Below the pieces are notes generated by a model. It was not told the DNA's origin and did not search any database. It worked only from the letters and a program-made list of their open reading frames with translations. Position numbers and translations under genes: made by a program. From assembly GCA_003030745.1 (NCBI GenBank), contig PYVG01000023.1, positions 1 through 18,436 of the forward strand: DNA of 18,436 bases. Direction: 5' to 3'. The DNA is from Pseudidiomarina aestuarii (GTDB lineage Bacteria > Pseudomonadota > Gammaproteobacteria > Enterobacterales > Alteromonadaceae). Positions 1-8,207 of the stretch are shown here, piece after piece (position 1 is the first letter of the stretch; the number at the start of each line of letters is the position of its first letter).

Positions 1-2381
1 CTGAACGCTGCGGTTTGAGAAGGGTTCCATTCAAGCTCTCTCTTCGCTTCACCTAATGCAGTAAAGATCCTATCTACAGTGATTCTTCGGTTATCACCAT
101 CAGAAAAAGTGTTTCGTAAGCAATCCGCAGCAACAATCCATCCATGCTCGGGGTTGTGCTCGAGTTCATACCACAATCTATCATTTATTGATTCTAACAT
201 CTGTACTCTATCCTCAAGGTATCCAGGCTTAGAATGAACGACTGATTTAGACATAGCTGAAGAAGCTTCGATTAAATCTTGAATTGTAATATTGCCTCTA
301 AATCTTGCTCTAGTAAGAGTGCTTTTTGCTAATATTTCATACCACTTATCAACTTTACTATTAGTCATTTCAATCGCCGCATTTGCGCACTCGATTGAAC
401 CTAAAGGATTCTTTAGTTCTTTCTCACATTGATACCAAATATCAAAAGCGAGCTCCTTTTTTTGTCCTTTGAGGATAGATTCTTTTATGATTAAGCGCGC
501 TTCCTCGTATTTACCGGGAGTGTATGATATCAAGCATCTGGCTTTCATTAAGAGTAGATCAGGATTGGATTTATAGTGATTTAGCTGCTTTTGAACAGTG
601 TCAACTGCTTCTGGAATTCTTCCATCTTTAATAAGAGCTAAGGATTGATTGATTGCAGCACCAATTAATCTGGTATTTCCTTTTTTTCGAGATGTTGACA
701 GTCCGTTTTGTTCTTTAACAAGCTTTTTGAGTTTCTGAAAATCTAGTGCAAAACTTTGGGGACGTTCAGAGACAATCAGAGAAGTCGTACTTGAAATTGA
801 AAATCGCTTTTCGGATTCAATAATCTTTGGTTCATTTACGATGAACAAAGATTCCAGTTCTTCGATAGCATCTTCTAATTTATTTCCTCCAAATCGAAGA
901 ACATTTTTTAACTCGCTAAATGACGCCGTGTTGAAATAAAATAAAGTCAATAATGTTCGCTTAGCATTTGGAGATAGCGAATCTAATTCCTTCTTAAGTA
1001 CAGCCTCTCGTGCATCTACACCGGATTGTCCTTTCCATTCGGCTAATGCCTCAGTCAAGCTTTTGAACTTTGTAATTCGGAGAACTGACTCGGTTAAAAG
1101 TGGTGAACCATCGGTGTCTCTATGAATTTTTTTATACAAGCTTTTATTTAAACTTATTTGAAGTCGATGCCTTTTAACTAAGATATCGACATATTCTGCG
1201 TGTTCGAGCTCTGGTAGCCCGGGAACTTCAATAAGAATATCACTTGAGAATCCATGTTTGTGTCGAGTGGTAATGAGAAATCTTACCTCTCGACAACCGA
1301 GTTGTCTGCATGTATCAATAAGCCTTTTTTGTTCTGAGTCCTCGAGCGAATCAACATTATCGACTACAACAATCGACGGAATGAGCTGCATGTTTGATTT
1401 TAATAGCTTCTTCAGTCCCGAAACTGATAACTGAGCTATTTCTTCGTCTACTTGAGCAAAGTGATCGCAAAGACATTGTAAAAAACTTTCATTATCTTGA
1501 AAATCTGATTGACTCAGCTCTATATACCTTCCTTCGTGAGGACTGAATTGTTTTTCTTTTAAGGACAGCCATAAAAGCCGTTCAAATGGCTTTGGAGGAT
1601 TGTTGATAATCTGTTGAGAGAACTCGTATGCAATCGATGTCTTTCCTTTCCCTCCCTCGCCAGATAAAACGCGCGTATATTCAAATTCGTCACCGAGCCA
1701 CTTCCATAGCTCAGATAGTACGTTGTCTCGACCGATAAATTTTGGACATATCATATCTTTTGAAGGGAGATTATGGTCGATCGACAATGTCTGTTCGACA
1801 TTGTTTAAATTTCTCGCAGAAAATAGAAAAGTAAAATGCGATGCAGTTGTTGCGGCCATACATTGATCTTGCTGTCGAAAATATGTTGTGTCCCTCTGAA
1901 AAATGGGCTTATTCCTCTTATGAGGACCATCCTTCAAAAAGGATAGAGGCTCCGAACCATTTTGTCTTTTCGGTATGTAAAGTAGGCCAATCTCATGCTT
2001 TTGCTCGCCAACAAAAATCTGATGTTTTGATATATGCACATCGATGGGAGATCCAGTGTAATCGACGATTTTATCGCGCAAGGTTGCTATCCGAAGTCGA
2101 GAACTGTCAAATCCACATGGCACAAACAGCGCATCAGTCTCGACTTCTTCTACTCCGAACAACAAGTAGCCCCCATATGTGTTATGAAAGCTTACGATTT
2201 GTAGTACCGTTTTTGCTAAAGCTTCGCTCGTTTCAGCTACAGTCTGTTTGTAATCCCAAAGTCGCCCTTCATGTGGAAAAAAGTTTTTTCCATCAAATAA
2301 CGTATTAATCGTTGCGTCACTGATGTCACCGACATCAACGAGTTCGCTTATTCTATTATTAATTTCTGATATGGAGGTCAT
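1..2381 (-). CDS. Schlafen/AlbA_2-STAND NTPase-TPR protein, 3' end beyond the window (putative antiphage effector)
   Basis: The minus-strand frame is open from an ATG at 2381 to the window edge (793 codons, no stop seen), so the C-terminus is missing. An in-frame TAA lies 27-30 bases upstream of the ATG with no other start between. Residues about 36-170 match a Schlafen AlbA_2 domain: E38-x4-D43-YK followed by FHNT-x-GG-x-LLFGV (65-77). A STAND/NB-ARC-type NTPase follows: FIGRD entry motif near 216, Walker A GEGGKGKT (241-248), Walker B IVVVDNVD (337-344) and a sensor-like FLITTR. Residues about 465-520 look like a winged helix, and the rest is TPR-like helical repeats. STAND proteins of this layout sense a ligand through the repeats, oligomerise with ATP and switch on the N-terminal effector. 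Here the effector would be a Schlafen-type nucleic-acid-binding or nuclease domain; that role is inferred. The gene is clearly AT-richer than the cys and TonB genes, which suggests horizontal transfer. Confidence 0.85.
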   Translation of the reverse strand, partial: MTSISEINNRISELVDVGDISDATINTLFDGKNFFPHEGRLWDYKQTVAETSEALAKTVLQIVSFHNTYGGYLLFGVEEVETDALFVPCGFDSSRLRIATLRDKIVDYTGSPIDVHISKHQIFVGEQKHEIGLLYIPKRQNGSEPLSFLKDGPHKRNKPIFQRDTTYFRQQDQCMAATTASHFTFLFSARNLNNVEQTLSIDHNLPSKDMICPKFIGRDNVLSELWKWLGDEFEYTRVLSGEGGKGKTSIAYEFSQQIINNPPKPFERLLWLSLKEKQFSPHEGRYIELSQSDFQDNESFLQCLCDHFAQVDEEIAQLSVSGLKKLLKSNMQLIPSIVVVDNVDSLEDSEQKRLIDTCRQLGCREVRFLITTRHKHGFSSDILIEVPGLPELEHAEYVDILVKRHRLQISLNKSLYKKIHRDTDGSPLLTESVLRITKFKSLTEALAEWKGQSGVDAREAVLKKELDSLSPNAKRTLLTLFYFNTASFSELKNVLRFGGNKLEDAIEELESLFIVNEPKIIESEKRFSISSTTSLIVSERPQSFALDFQKLKKLVKEQNGLSTSRKKGNTRLIGAAINQSLALIKDGRIPEAVDTVQKQLNHYKSNPDLLLMKARCLISYTPGKYEEARLIIKESILKGQKKELAFDIWYQCEKELKNPLGSIECANAAIEMTNSKVDKWYEILAKSTLTRARFRGNITIQDLIEASSAMSKSVVHSKPGYLEDRVQMLESINDRLWYELEHNPEHGWIVAADCLRNTFSDGDNRRITVDRIFTALGEAKRELEWNPSQTAAF

Positions 2382-2782
2382 TCTATTATCGCCGAATCTA
2401 TTTAACGTTTAGATAACACATTAGCATCAGGATCACTCATTTACATTAATTAATTATTGAAGATATATCTATTATATTTTGCGACTGTAAAACTTAAGAA
2501 TATATAATCTCAACGCTCTATAAAAGAGTCAGAGAATTAATATTAAGTGTTTATAAAGCATTCTATAACCCTAGTAGTTAGGTTTAAGGGGCTTGCATGA
2601 TCTGTTCATCCCGTGAGGTCCTATTTGAGTTAGGAAAAAATCGACAAGACATGTGACTAATAGAGGTAAGCACTAATGCAAGCAAAGCGTTAGCAGAGCT
2701 CCAGTAAGCCAAGCTACGAAGTCCTTGCAAGCCACGCAAAAGTAAGCGAAAGTTTTGTGTAATAGCTTGATAAGGATTTCGC
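2382..2782. other. Divergent intergenic region with a GC-richer inverted-repeat block
   Basis: This 401-bp gap separates the minus-strand STAND gene from the plus-strand channel gene and should hold both promoters, though I see no convincing -35/-10 pair. The part from 2400 to 2580 is very AT-rich. From about 2585 to 2770 composition rises and the sequence carries a perfect 8-bp inverted repeat, GCTTGCAT (2591-2598) with ATGCAAGC (2676-2683), plus the self-complementary CTTGCAAG. A minus-strand frame through it lacks codon structure and a ribosome site and overlaps the start of the channel gene, so I do not call a protein. It could be a small RNA, a long leader or an insertion junction. Confidence 0.4.
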
Positions 2783-3442
2783 ATGACTGACACCACACCC
2801 ACACCAAAACCGCCATTCATTGTCGACTTCTGGGAGACGGTGTTTCGTTGGCTCGGTAAGGTGTCGTTGTTTACTTTGGTGCGGAAGGTGTTTAAGAGCA
2901 CGCATGGCAGCGGCCGCTTTGTAGATGCTTGGGCGCTGAGTCATGTGTTCTTGTCCATTGCATCGGTGCCGTTGGTGCTTTATATCCCATCGGTGTGGGT
3001 GGGCGGTGTCATTGCAGGTTATGCGTTTCTGCGAGTGTTCGAAGTGGTCGTTTACCAGATGAACGTCTTGCTCTTCGACGAATACCGCGCCAAACGAGCC
3101 GGCAAGCCCTATGCACTGCATGGCTACCGCCGCATGATTCTGCTCCTCATCCAAAACTACTTCGAAATTATCTTCTGGTTTGCGGCGCAATACGCGTTCT
3201 TCAGCCAAATCTTCGACTTCACCGTACCCGGCTCCAACGAAAGCGTACTTGGCGCTGTGTATACTAGCTTCGTGGTCATGACCAGCTTCGGCTTCTACAA
3301 CGTCACCCCACTGAGCGTCCTCGCCTACACTATCGTCATCGCCCAAGCCGTCATTGGCCTCTTCATGACACTCCTCAGCCTAGCCCGCTTCATCGGCCTC
3401 ATCCCCAACCCCGAAACCATGGACCAAACCGAAAAAACCTGA
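2783..3442 (+). CDS. Four-helix membrane protein with a K+-channel-like pore loop (atypical GFY filter)
   Basis: The 219-aa inner-membrane protein has predicted transmembrane segments at about 52-69, 71-91, 117-140 and 178-204. A re-entrant pore segment (157-176) precedes the last helix. The filter reads TSFGFYNVTP (167-176), which aligns position by position with the bacterial K+-channel signature TTVGYGDITP (Ion_trans_2 family). T167, G170, T175 and P176 are kept, while the second glycine and the filter aspartate are replaced by Y172 and N173. Selectivity may therefore differ from a K+ channel. No RCK or cyclic-nucleotide domain follows; the tail is short and polar. The start is supported by AAGGA about 9 bases upstream of the ATG. 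Third-position bases are mostly G/T in the first 95 codons and mostly C in the rest. It sits between two defence-type loci, but I cannot tell whether it belongs to either. Channel assignment is moderate, ion specificity unknown. Confidence 0.7.
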   Translation: MTDTTPTPKPPFIVDFWETVFRWLGKVSLFTLVRKVFKSTHGSGRFVDAWALSHVFLSIASVPLVLYIPSVWVGGVIAGYAFLRVFEVVVYQMNVLLFDEYRAKRAGKPYALHGYRRMILLLIQNYFEIIFWFAAQYAFFSQIFDFTVPGSNESVLGAVYTSFVVMTSFGFYNVTPLSVLAYTIVIAQAVIGLFMTLLSLARFIGLIPNPETMDQTEKT

Positions 3443-3580
3443 CTCCAGAACTTTTAGAAACAGTTGAATCGAGATTGTTGGAGAAAATCTCACTACAAAT
3501 TAAGTCGATTTTGGGATGCACAAAGGAACTGATTCCCTTATATTGAATTTATAAAAACCTTGGAATAAGGCACAACTGCG

Positions 3581-4954
3581 TTGAGCAACCAACTAAGCAT
3601 CAAAGCCCTCAAGCTAATCAACTATCGTTGCTTTGAACAACTAGACGTTACGTTCGATGAGCGTATGACCGTATTAATTGGTTCAAATGGTGGTGGTAAG
3701 TCAGCCATTCTTGATGCTATTGCCATTGCATTTGGTCCTTTCATTGGTGCGTTTGATGAAAGCGTTGGCAAGCACTTTAGTAGCAGTGACATTCGACTCA
3801 GTAAGGTTCGAAATACCGAATCTAAGGAAATGGAGTACGCCGATGGCGGGGTTGAGTTGGTCGCAAAGGGCTGCGTTCCCGGTGCGTTTGCCAATAGCTT
3901 TGAGTTGAATGATACCTGGAGCAGACGGCTTGTTAGCCCCAAAAACAGCAAAACGACCATCAAAGATTCTAAAGATCTCATCGAATATGGAAAATCTTTA
4001 CAGTCAGGCGTCAAAGGCGGTAGTGCTGAAGTTGTGCTCCCGCTAGTTGCTTATTATGGGACTGGACGATTGTGGCATCAGCGTCATCATTCCGATCGGA
4101 AGCTCTCACGCACCTCGCGCACCATTGGCTACGCCGACTGTCTCGATCCTGCCTCTAGCTATAAGTTGTTTTCAAATTGGTTTGAGTACTGGTCGATAAA
4201 CGCCCAGAACGAACGACTGAAAGCGTTTGAAAAATCTAACCAATTGATTCGTAGTGAGTTCGATGACTTTATTGTATCGGTTTCGGGAGCAGTCGATACC
4301 TGTCTGGATATCTCTGGTTGGAGCAATATTAGTTATTCGCTGTCGGCACAGGAAATCGTTGTGCGTCATGATCAGTTTGGCGAGTTGCCAGTAAAGATGT
4401 TGAGCGACGGAATTCGCAATATGATTGGTATGGTTGCGGATATTGCGTTCCGCTCAACCAAACTCAACCCACAATTGGGTTCTGAGGCAGCCTTGAAGAC
4501 GCCAGGTATTGTACTAATTGACGAAGTAGACATGCATCTTCATCCAGAATGGCAACAAGTTGTACTCACTAATCTCCGAAAGGCGTTCCCGAATATGCAG
4601 TTTATTGTCACGACGCACAGCCCACAGGTATTGAGTTCAGTTCGAAAAGAGAATATTCGCGTGCTCGGTCGAAATAGTGATGGCACTGCAATTGCCGAGC
4701 CTCCGATTGACGACACCTATGGACGTGAGAGTAACTTAGTCATGCATCGAGCTATGGATGTCGATCCTAGTCCACCCTTTGCGGAAAAGAGGGACTTGGA
4801 GCGTCTTATCAACTTAATCGATAGTGGGCTTTATGACAGCGAGGAAGTGAAGGCCCTTTTCGATAAACTAAAGCAAAGTTTAGGGGCATCACACCCTCAA
4901 ATTACTCAACTTGAGAGGAGTATTCACCGGCAGGAGGCTTTGAAGAAACTGTGA
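3581..4954 (+). CDS. ptuA: Septu-type AAA/ABC-like ATPase PtuA
   Basis: The 457-aa cytosolic ATPase has SMC/OLD-like architecture. The N-terminal beta strand runs into Walker A GSNGGGKS (34-41), there is an ABC-signature-like LSDGIR near 273-278, Walker B IVLIDE (310-315) followed by VDMHLHP, and an H-loop TTHSP with H346. Length and order fit PtuA of Septu and of retron Ec78-like systems, where the ATPase controls a partner HNH nuclease. The next gene is that HNH protein and overlaps the stop codon by four bases (GTGA at 4951-4954), so translation is probably coupled. The start is TTG at 3581, with AAGG about 10 bases upstream. The first in-frame ATG (codon 29) would remove the strand before the Walker A loop, so TTG is preferred. 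No reverse transcriptase or retron RNA is seen upstream, so this looks like stand-alone Septu. A phage-defence role is known for the family and inferred here. Confidence 0.85.
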   Translation: MSNQLSIKALKLINYRCFEQLDVTFDERMTVLIGSNGGGKSAILDAIAIAFGPFIGAFDESVGKHFSSSDIRLSKVRNTESKEMEYADGGVELVAKGCVPGAFANSFELNDTWSRRLVSPKNSKTTIKDSKDLIEYGKSLQSGVKGGSAEVVLPLVAYYGTGRLWHQRHHSDRKLSRTSRTIGYADCLDPASSYKLFSNWFEYWSINAQNERLKAFEKSNQLIRSEFDDFIVSVSGAVDTCLDISGWSNISYSLSAQEIVVRHDQFGELPVKMLSDGIRNMIGMVADIAFRSTKLNPQLGSEAALKTPGIVLIDEVDMHLHPEWQQVVLTNLRKAFPNMQFIVTTHSPQVLSSVRKENIRVLGRNSDGTAIAEPPIDDTYGRESNLVMHRAMDVDPSPPFAEKRDLERLINLIDSGLYDSEEVKALFDKLKQSLGASHPQITQLERSIHRQEALKKL

Positions 4955-5661
4955 GATATATAACGAAAGGACTCGTTCACCATCATCAATTATCGAATGC
5001 AGCGACGCTGCCACCAAGTACATCGGCCGAAGCGACCTCACGCTGGAGCTCTCTGAATCGCAAAGACAGCTTGCTAAAGACACTCGTGCGAGAGCAATTT
5101 GGTTTGTGTTGTTACAGTGAGACAGACGGCACAACCATCGGCTTTCATATCGAGCATATCGAAAATAAAAGTCAAAATCCGAGCAGGACGTTTGACTACA
5201 ATAATCTTGCAGCATCTGCGTTTGATAGCGCGCATGGGCTTAAAACAACACCTGCTGATCTTGTTTTCGGTGGTCATGCTCGTGGCAAATCGACAAACGT
5301 CGACATGACTCAGTTTATTCATCCCCACATGCCGGACTGTGCGAGTTATTTCGTCTACCTGCAAGATGGACGGGTAGTGGCTAATCTGCATAAAACTTCT
5401 ACTGAGCAGTCTTGCGCCACATACACAATTGATTTGCTAAATTTGAACAGCCCGCTATTGGTTAGTAAGCGCCGAGAATACTGGGCTGAACTCGAAACTT
5501 GGTTTGCGACACATTTAGTTCATGGCTCAGTTGACGATCTCGCGAGCGTTTGTCTATTGCCCACCGGGAATAAGCTTTACCCCTTTTTCAGCCTAACCCA
5601 TCAATTTTTTGGACCGCTTTCCGCTCGTGTCATCAGAGCTTCTGGGGTTCCGGGCTTATAG
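4951..5661 (+). CDS. ptuB: Septu-type HNH endonuclease PtuB, zinc-site-degenerate variant
   Basis: This 236-aa protein starts at GTG (4951) inside the end of ptuA. Residues 45-57 (LVREQFGLCCYSE) and the IEH motif (67-69), with DYNNL at 82-86, match the TIGR02646/PtuB HNH fold, whose core is normally EQ-x-G-x-C-x-YCE, IEH-x2-PKS and DYxNL-x2-SC, then CGH-x-KG. The catalytic-type IEH and the DYNN segment are kept. Of the four cysteines expected for structural zinc only C53 remains: S56, A90 and the first glycine of GGHARGK occupy the other three places. The later LNLNSPLLVSKR segment is also typical. In Septu, PtuA gates DNA cleavage by PtuB during phage infection; here that is inferred from family and synteny. 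The zinc-site comparison is from memory of the family pattern, so exact residue matching is moderate. Confidence 0.8.
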   Translation: MRYITKGLVHHHQLSNAATLPPSTSAEATSRWSSLNRKDSLLKTLVREQFGLCCYSETDGTTIGFHIEHIENKSQNPSRTFDYNNLAASAFDSAHGLKTTPADLVFGGHARGKSTNVDMTQFIHPHMPDCASYFVYLQDGRVVANLHKTSTEQSCATYTIDLLNLNSPLLVSKRREYWAELETWFATHLVHGSVDDLASVCLLPTGNKLYPFFSLTHQFFGPLSARVIRASGVPGL

Positions 5662-5912
5662 AGCGCTGAGAACCATCGTTTTTTCATATCTGATGCAGCT
5701 AAGCACAACTTTTAAAGTCCGCACTAAATACATTCCTCCTAATAGTTCTTCGTAGCAATCGTCGCCAACCTCACGACACTCAGGTGTAACCCAGTTGAGC
5801 GAATTTGTCGGCTCAAGTTGACGTTTTATGTCCTTGTATGGATGAGGTGACAGCGTAGTATCGGGTGAACTATTACTCATAAAAACGATAAAAATAACAG
5901 AGGATGCCCAAA
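5662..5912. promoter_or_regulatory. Intergenic region between ptuB and the TonB receptor, carrying one repeat copy
   Basis: These 251 bases should hold the end of the Septu transcript and the promoter of the TonB receptor. GGTTC (5646-5650) can pair weakly with GAACC (5670-5674), followed by a six-T run at 5679-5684, a possible weak terminator. The segment 5680-5706 is a copy of a short repeat also found near 13.19 kb. A 74-codon minus-strand frame (from 5879 to 5656) is open but has no ribosome site. No clear -35/-10 pair or Fur box is visible. Confidence 0.35.
5680..5706. repeat. Dispersed short repeat, copy 1
   Basis: This 27-bp segment just after ptuB matches 13188-13214 at 23 of 27 positions, same orientation; the shared core is CATATCTGA-Y-GCAGCT. 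The adjoining CCATCGTTTTTTCA (5673-5686) is repeated exactly at 15147-15160, and GACGCAGCTAAGTAC at 13862-13876 matches the right end at 13 of 15 positions. Confidence 0.5.
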
Positions 5913-8165
5913 ATGAGTCACCGAAATCATACTTTGACCGCCTGTGCGGCTGCGGTACTCGCCACCCTAACCAGCTCAGCTGTGTTGGCGCAGCAATCCG
6001 AAAGCGAAACCGAGACCCAGGAAGAACAACGTAAATCAATTGAAGTCATTGAGGTTACAGCAACGCACCGAACCGAGAATCTGCAACAGGTGCCTATTGC
6101 CATTACGGCACTCTCTAGTGATGAGTTGCAAGACATGCAGGTCGAAAACTTGGGCGATTTGCAAAGCTACGTGCCTAATTTAAGTTTGCATGTTGGCGAT
6201 GCTTCGAACGCTGTTGTTTATTTGCAGGGCGTGGGGCAGATTGACTCCATTTCATTTAATGACCCCGGCGTTGGGATCTATTTGGATGATGTTTATCTGG
6301 GGCGCGTACAGGGCTCTTTCCTTGATGTCATTGATCCTCAACAAATTGAAGTGTTACGCGGACCTCAAGGAACATTGTATGGGCGCAACACCATTGGTGG
6401 CGCAGTAAAATTCACCAGTGCAATGCCAAGTGATTACACCGAAGGCTATACCGATGTCACCCTGGGAAATTATGGCCTACGCAGTTTAAAAGCCGGTTTC
6501 ACTGGGGCACTGATTGACAATGTACTGGCCGCGCGAGTTGCCGTGGCGGGCACCAGCCGTGATGGTTACGCTGATAATGTCTTCGACGGTGGTGAGGACT
6601 ATGATAAGAAATCGCAAGCTTATCGGCTGTCGCTACTCTATCGCCCCACCACTGATTTCACTGCGTATTTGGTCATTGATGGCTCAGAAAATAACCCTGA
6701 CCGCTCCCGCACGCCACACCGCGAAACCGCCATTTATTCACTCAGCCAAGGTGGCTTTCGTGAGCCAACCGATGACCCCTTCACAGTCAATGCCAACTAC
6801 AATGACCTCGAGTCGTTAGAAACATCTGGGGTGGCACTTACACTAACGTATGAGGCGGGTGCGCATACCTTTAAATCAATATCCGCGCGGCGTGACATGA
6901 GTTACCGCACGCATCTGGATCTTGATGGAACACCCGATAGTTCTTTTGGCATTTACAACTTTGAAGAACAAGACCAATTTAGCCAAGAGTTCCAGTGGCT
7001 CTATGCCAATGATTCGGTATCCGTTGTATCAGGTCTTTACTATTTTAACGAAGATGACTGGAGTTTTGGTGGTGCGGTGGCGCCGGAGTTCTTTGTGCCT
7101 CTGGGCGGTGACGTGTACTTCCCATTCCCAGTGGTAAACGCAGGTGAACGTGTGCAAGAGGTGACCAGCAAGGCGTTATTCAGTAACGCTACATTCTCAA
7201 TTTCTGAGCGTATGAACCTGACAATAGGCGCGCGGATCACACAAGAAGAAAAGCATATGGTGAACAAGGGCGAAGAGTTCGCAGGCACCGGTATCACGAC
7301 CGCGGAGGAGATGGAAGCAGCTTTCGGTACCGGATTAGGTTATGGCGAGACCGGCTTTGTTGCCGAGCAAGACTGGACGGAATTTTCGCCGAAAGTTGCA
7401 GTGGATTACCAGTGGTCGGATCGAACCATGGTGTACGCCAGCGCGAGTAAAGGCTTCAAGAGTGGTGGCTTCAATGGTCGTTTGACTTCATTTCCGCAAC
7501 CTTTTGAGCCTGAGGAGTTGTGGAGTTACGAAATCGGCTCGAAGTCGTTGCTCGCCGATAACAATGTGCGTCTTAACCTGGCCGCTTTCTACAACGACTA
7601 CGAGAATTTCCAACTGAGTCGGTTCTCCATTGACCCAGACACGGGAGCATTTCTGTCGCTGTTCGAAAATACCGGTAAAGCCACGATCTACGGTGCTGAA
7701 ATGGAGCTGCAGGCGGTCGTTTCGGACCAGTTGACGGTTGATATGAATGCCGCGTACTTGGGCGGTGGTTACGATGAGTTAATTGGTGATTTCGAGCAAG
7801 AGGTCAGTGACCAACGAGAACTGGTAAATGCGCCGAAATGGTCGGGGCGTATTGGCGCAACCTACTGGTTGGCTGAATACAAGCATGGTGATGTGAGTTT
7901 TCAGGCAGGTGTCAGTTACCGCTCAAAAACTTACTTAACGGTGAGCAGCAGCGAGATATTAGCGCAAGACGGTTACAGTCTGTTGGATGCGTCGTTGCGT
8001 TATGATTCCGCTGATGGACGCTGGCAGGCCAGTTTGTTCGGTAAAAACTTGACCAATAAAGAATATCGCGAGCACGCCTTTGATTTGAGTGCTTCACCTG
8101 GAGTTCAGCTCGGTTACTACGGAGCACCACGCACTGTGGGAATAAACATTCGCTACAACTTTTAA
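5913..8165 (+). CDS. TonB-dependent outer-membrane receptor
   Basis: The 750-aa receptor has a signal peptide with positive N-region, Ala/Leu-rich core and probable cleavage after A26 (VLA-QQ). A TonB-box-like EVIEVTA stretch follows near 43-50, then a plug domain (about 50-165, with the PIAITALS and LRGPQGTLYGRNTIGGAV motifs) and a 22-strand barrel ending in the aromatic residue F750, as porin-like barrels do. Such receptors use TonB-ExbBD energy to import siderophores, vitamins or organic nutrients; the substrate cannot be read from sequence. I place the start at the second ATG (5913) because AGAGG at 5899-5903 lies 9 bases from it but directly abuts the first ATG at 5904. An esterase gene follows 42 bases after the stop and then an AraC regulator, suggesting uptake and hydrolysis of an ester-linked compound. 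Confidence 0.93.
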   Translation: MSHRNHTLTACAAAVLATLTSSAVLAQQSESETETQEEQRKSIEVIEVTATHRTENLQQVPIAITALSSDELQDMQVENLGDLQSYVPNLSLHVGDASNAVVYLQGVGQIDSISFNDPGVGIYLDDVYLGRVQGSFLDVIDPQQIEVLRGPQGTLYGRNTIGGAVKFTSAMPSDYTEGYTDVTLGNYGLRSLKAGFTGALIDNVLAARVAVAGTSRDGYADNVFDGGEDYDKKSQAYRLSLLYRPTTDFTAYLVIDGSENNPDRSRTPHRETAIYSLSQGGFREPTDDPFTVNANYNDLESLETSGVALTLTYEAGAHTFKSISARRDMSYRTHLDLDGTPDSSFGIYNFEEQDQFSQEFQWLYANDSVSVVSGLYYFNEDDWSFGGAVAPEFFVPLGGDVYFPFPVVNAGERVQEVTSKALFSNATFSISERMNLTIGARITQEEKHMVNKGEEFAGTGITTAEEMEAAFGTGLGYGETGFVAEQDWTEFSPKVAVDYQWSDRTMVYASASKGFKSGGFNGRLTSFPQPFEPEELWSYEIGSKSLLADNNVRLNLAAFYNDYENFQLSRFSIDPDTGAFLSLFENTGKATIYGAEMELQAVVSDQLTVDMNAAYLGGGYDELIGDFEQEVSDQRELVNAPKWSGRIGATYWLAEYKHGDVSFQAGVSYRSKTYLTVSSSEILAQDGYSLLDASLRYDSADGRWQASLFGKNLTNKEYREHAFDLSASPGVQLGYYGAPRTVGINIRYNF

Positions 8166-8207
8166 TTTTAACGATGAAACGAGGCTGGGTGGTTAGAGGT
8201 GTGTGCA

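Noticed and set aside
1841..2308. 155-codon plus-strand open frame
   Set aside because: It lies antisense to the AlbA_2 part of the STAND gene, whose minus-strand translation shows clear domain motifs; the plus frame has none.
2584..3346. Two overlapping minus-strand frames opposite the channel gene
   Set aside because: They overlap the channel's well-supported frame, lack ribosome sites and show no domain-like sequence; the part beyond the gene is kept only as a non-coding block.
3443..3580. Retron-type non-coding RNA or reverse transcriptase before ptuA
   Set aside because: The 138-bp gap is too short for a reverse transcriptase and shows no long paired arms; the pair is read as stand-alone Septu.
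5656..5879. 74-codon minus-strand frame after ptuB
   Set aside because: The translation looks fairly protein-like, but there is no ribosome site before the ATG, it runs opposite to the receptor leader, and its end is made of repeat DNA.
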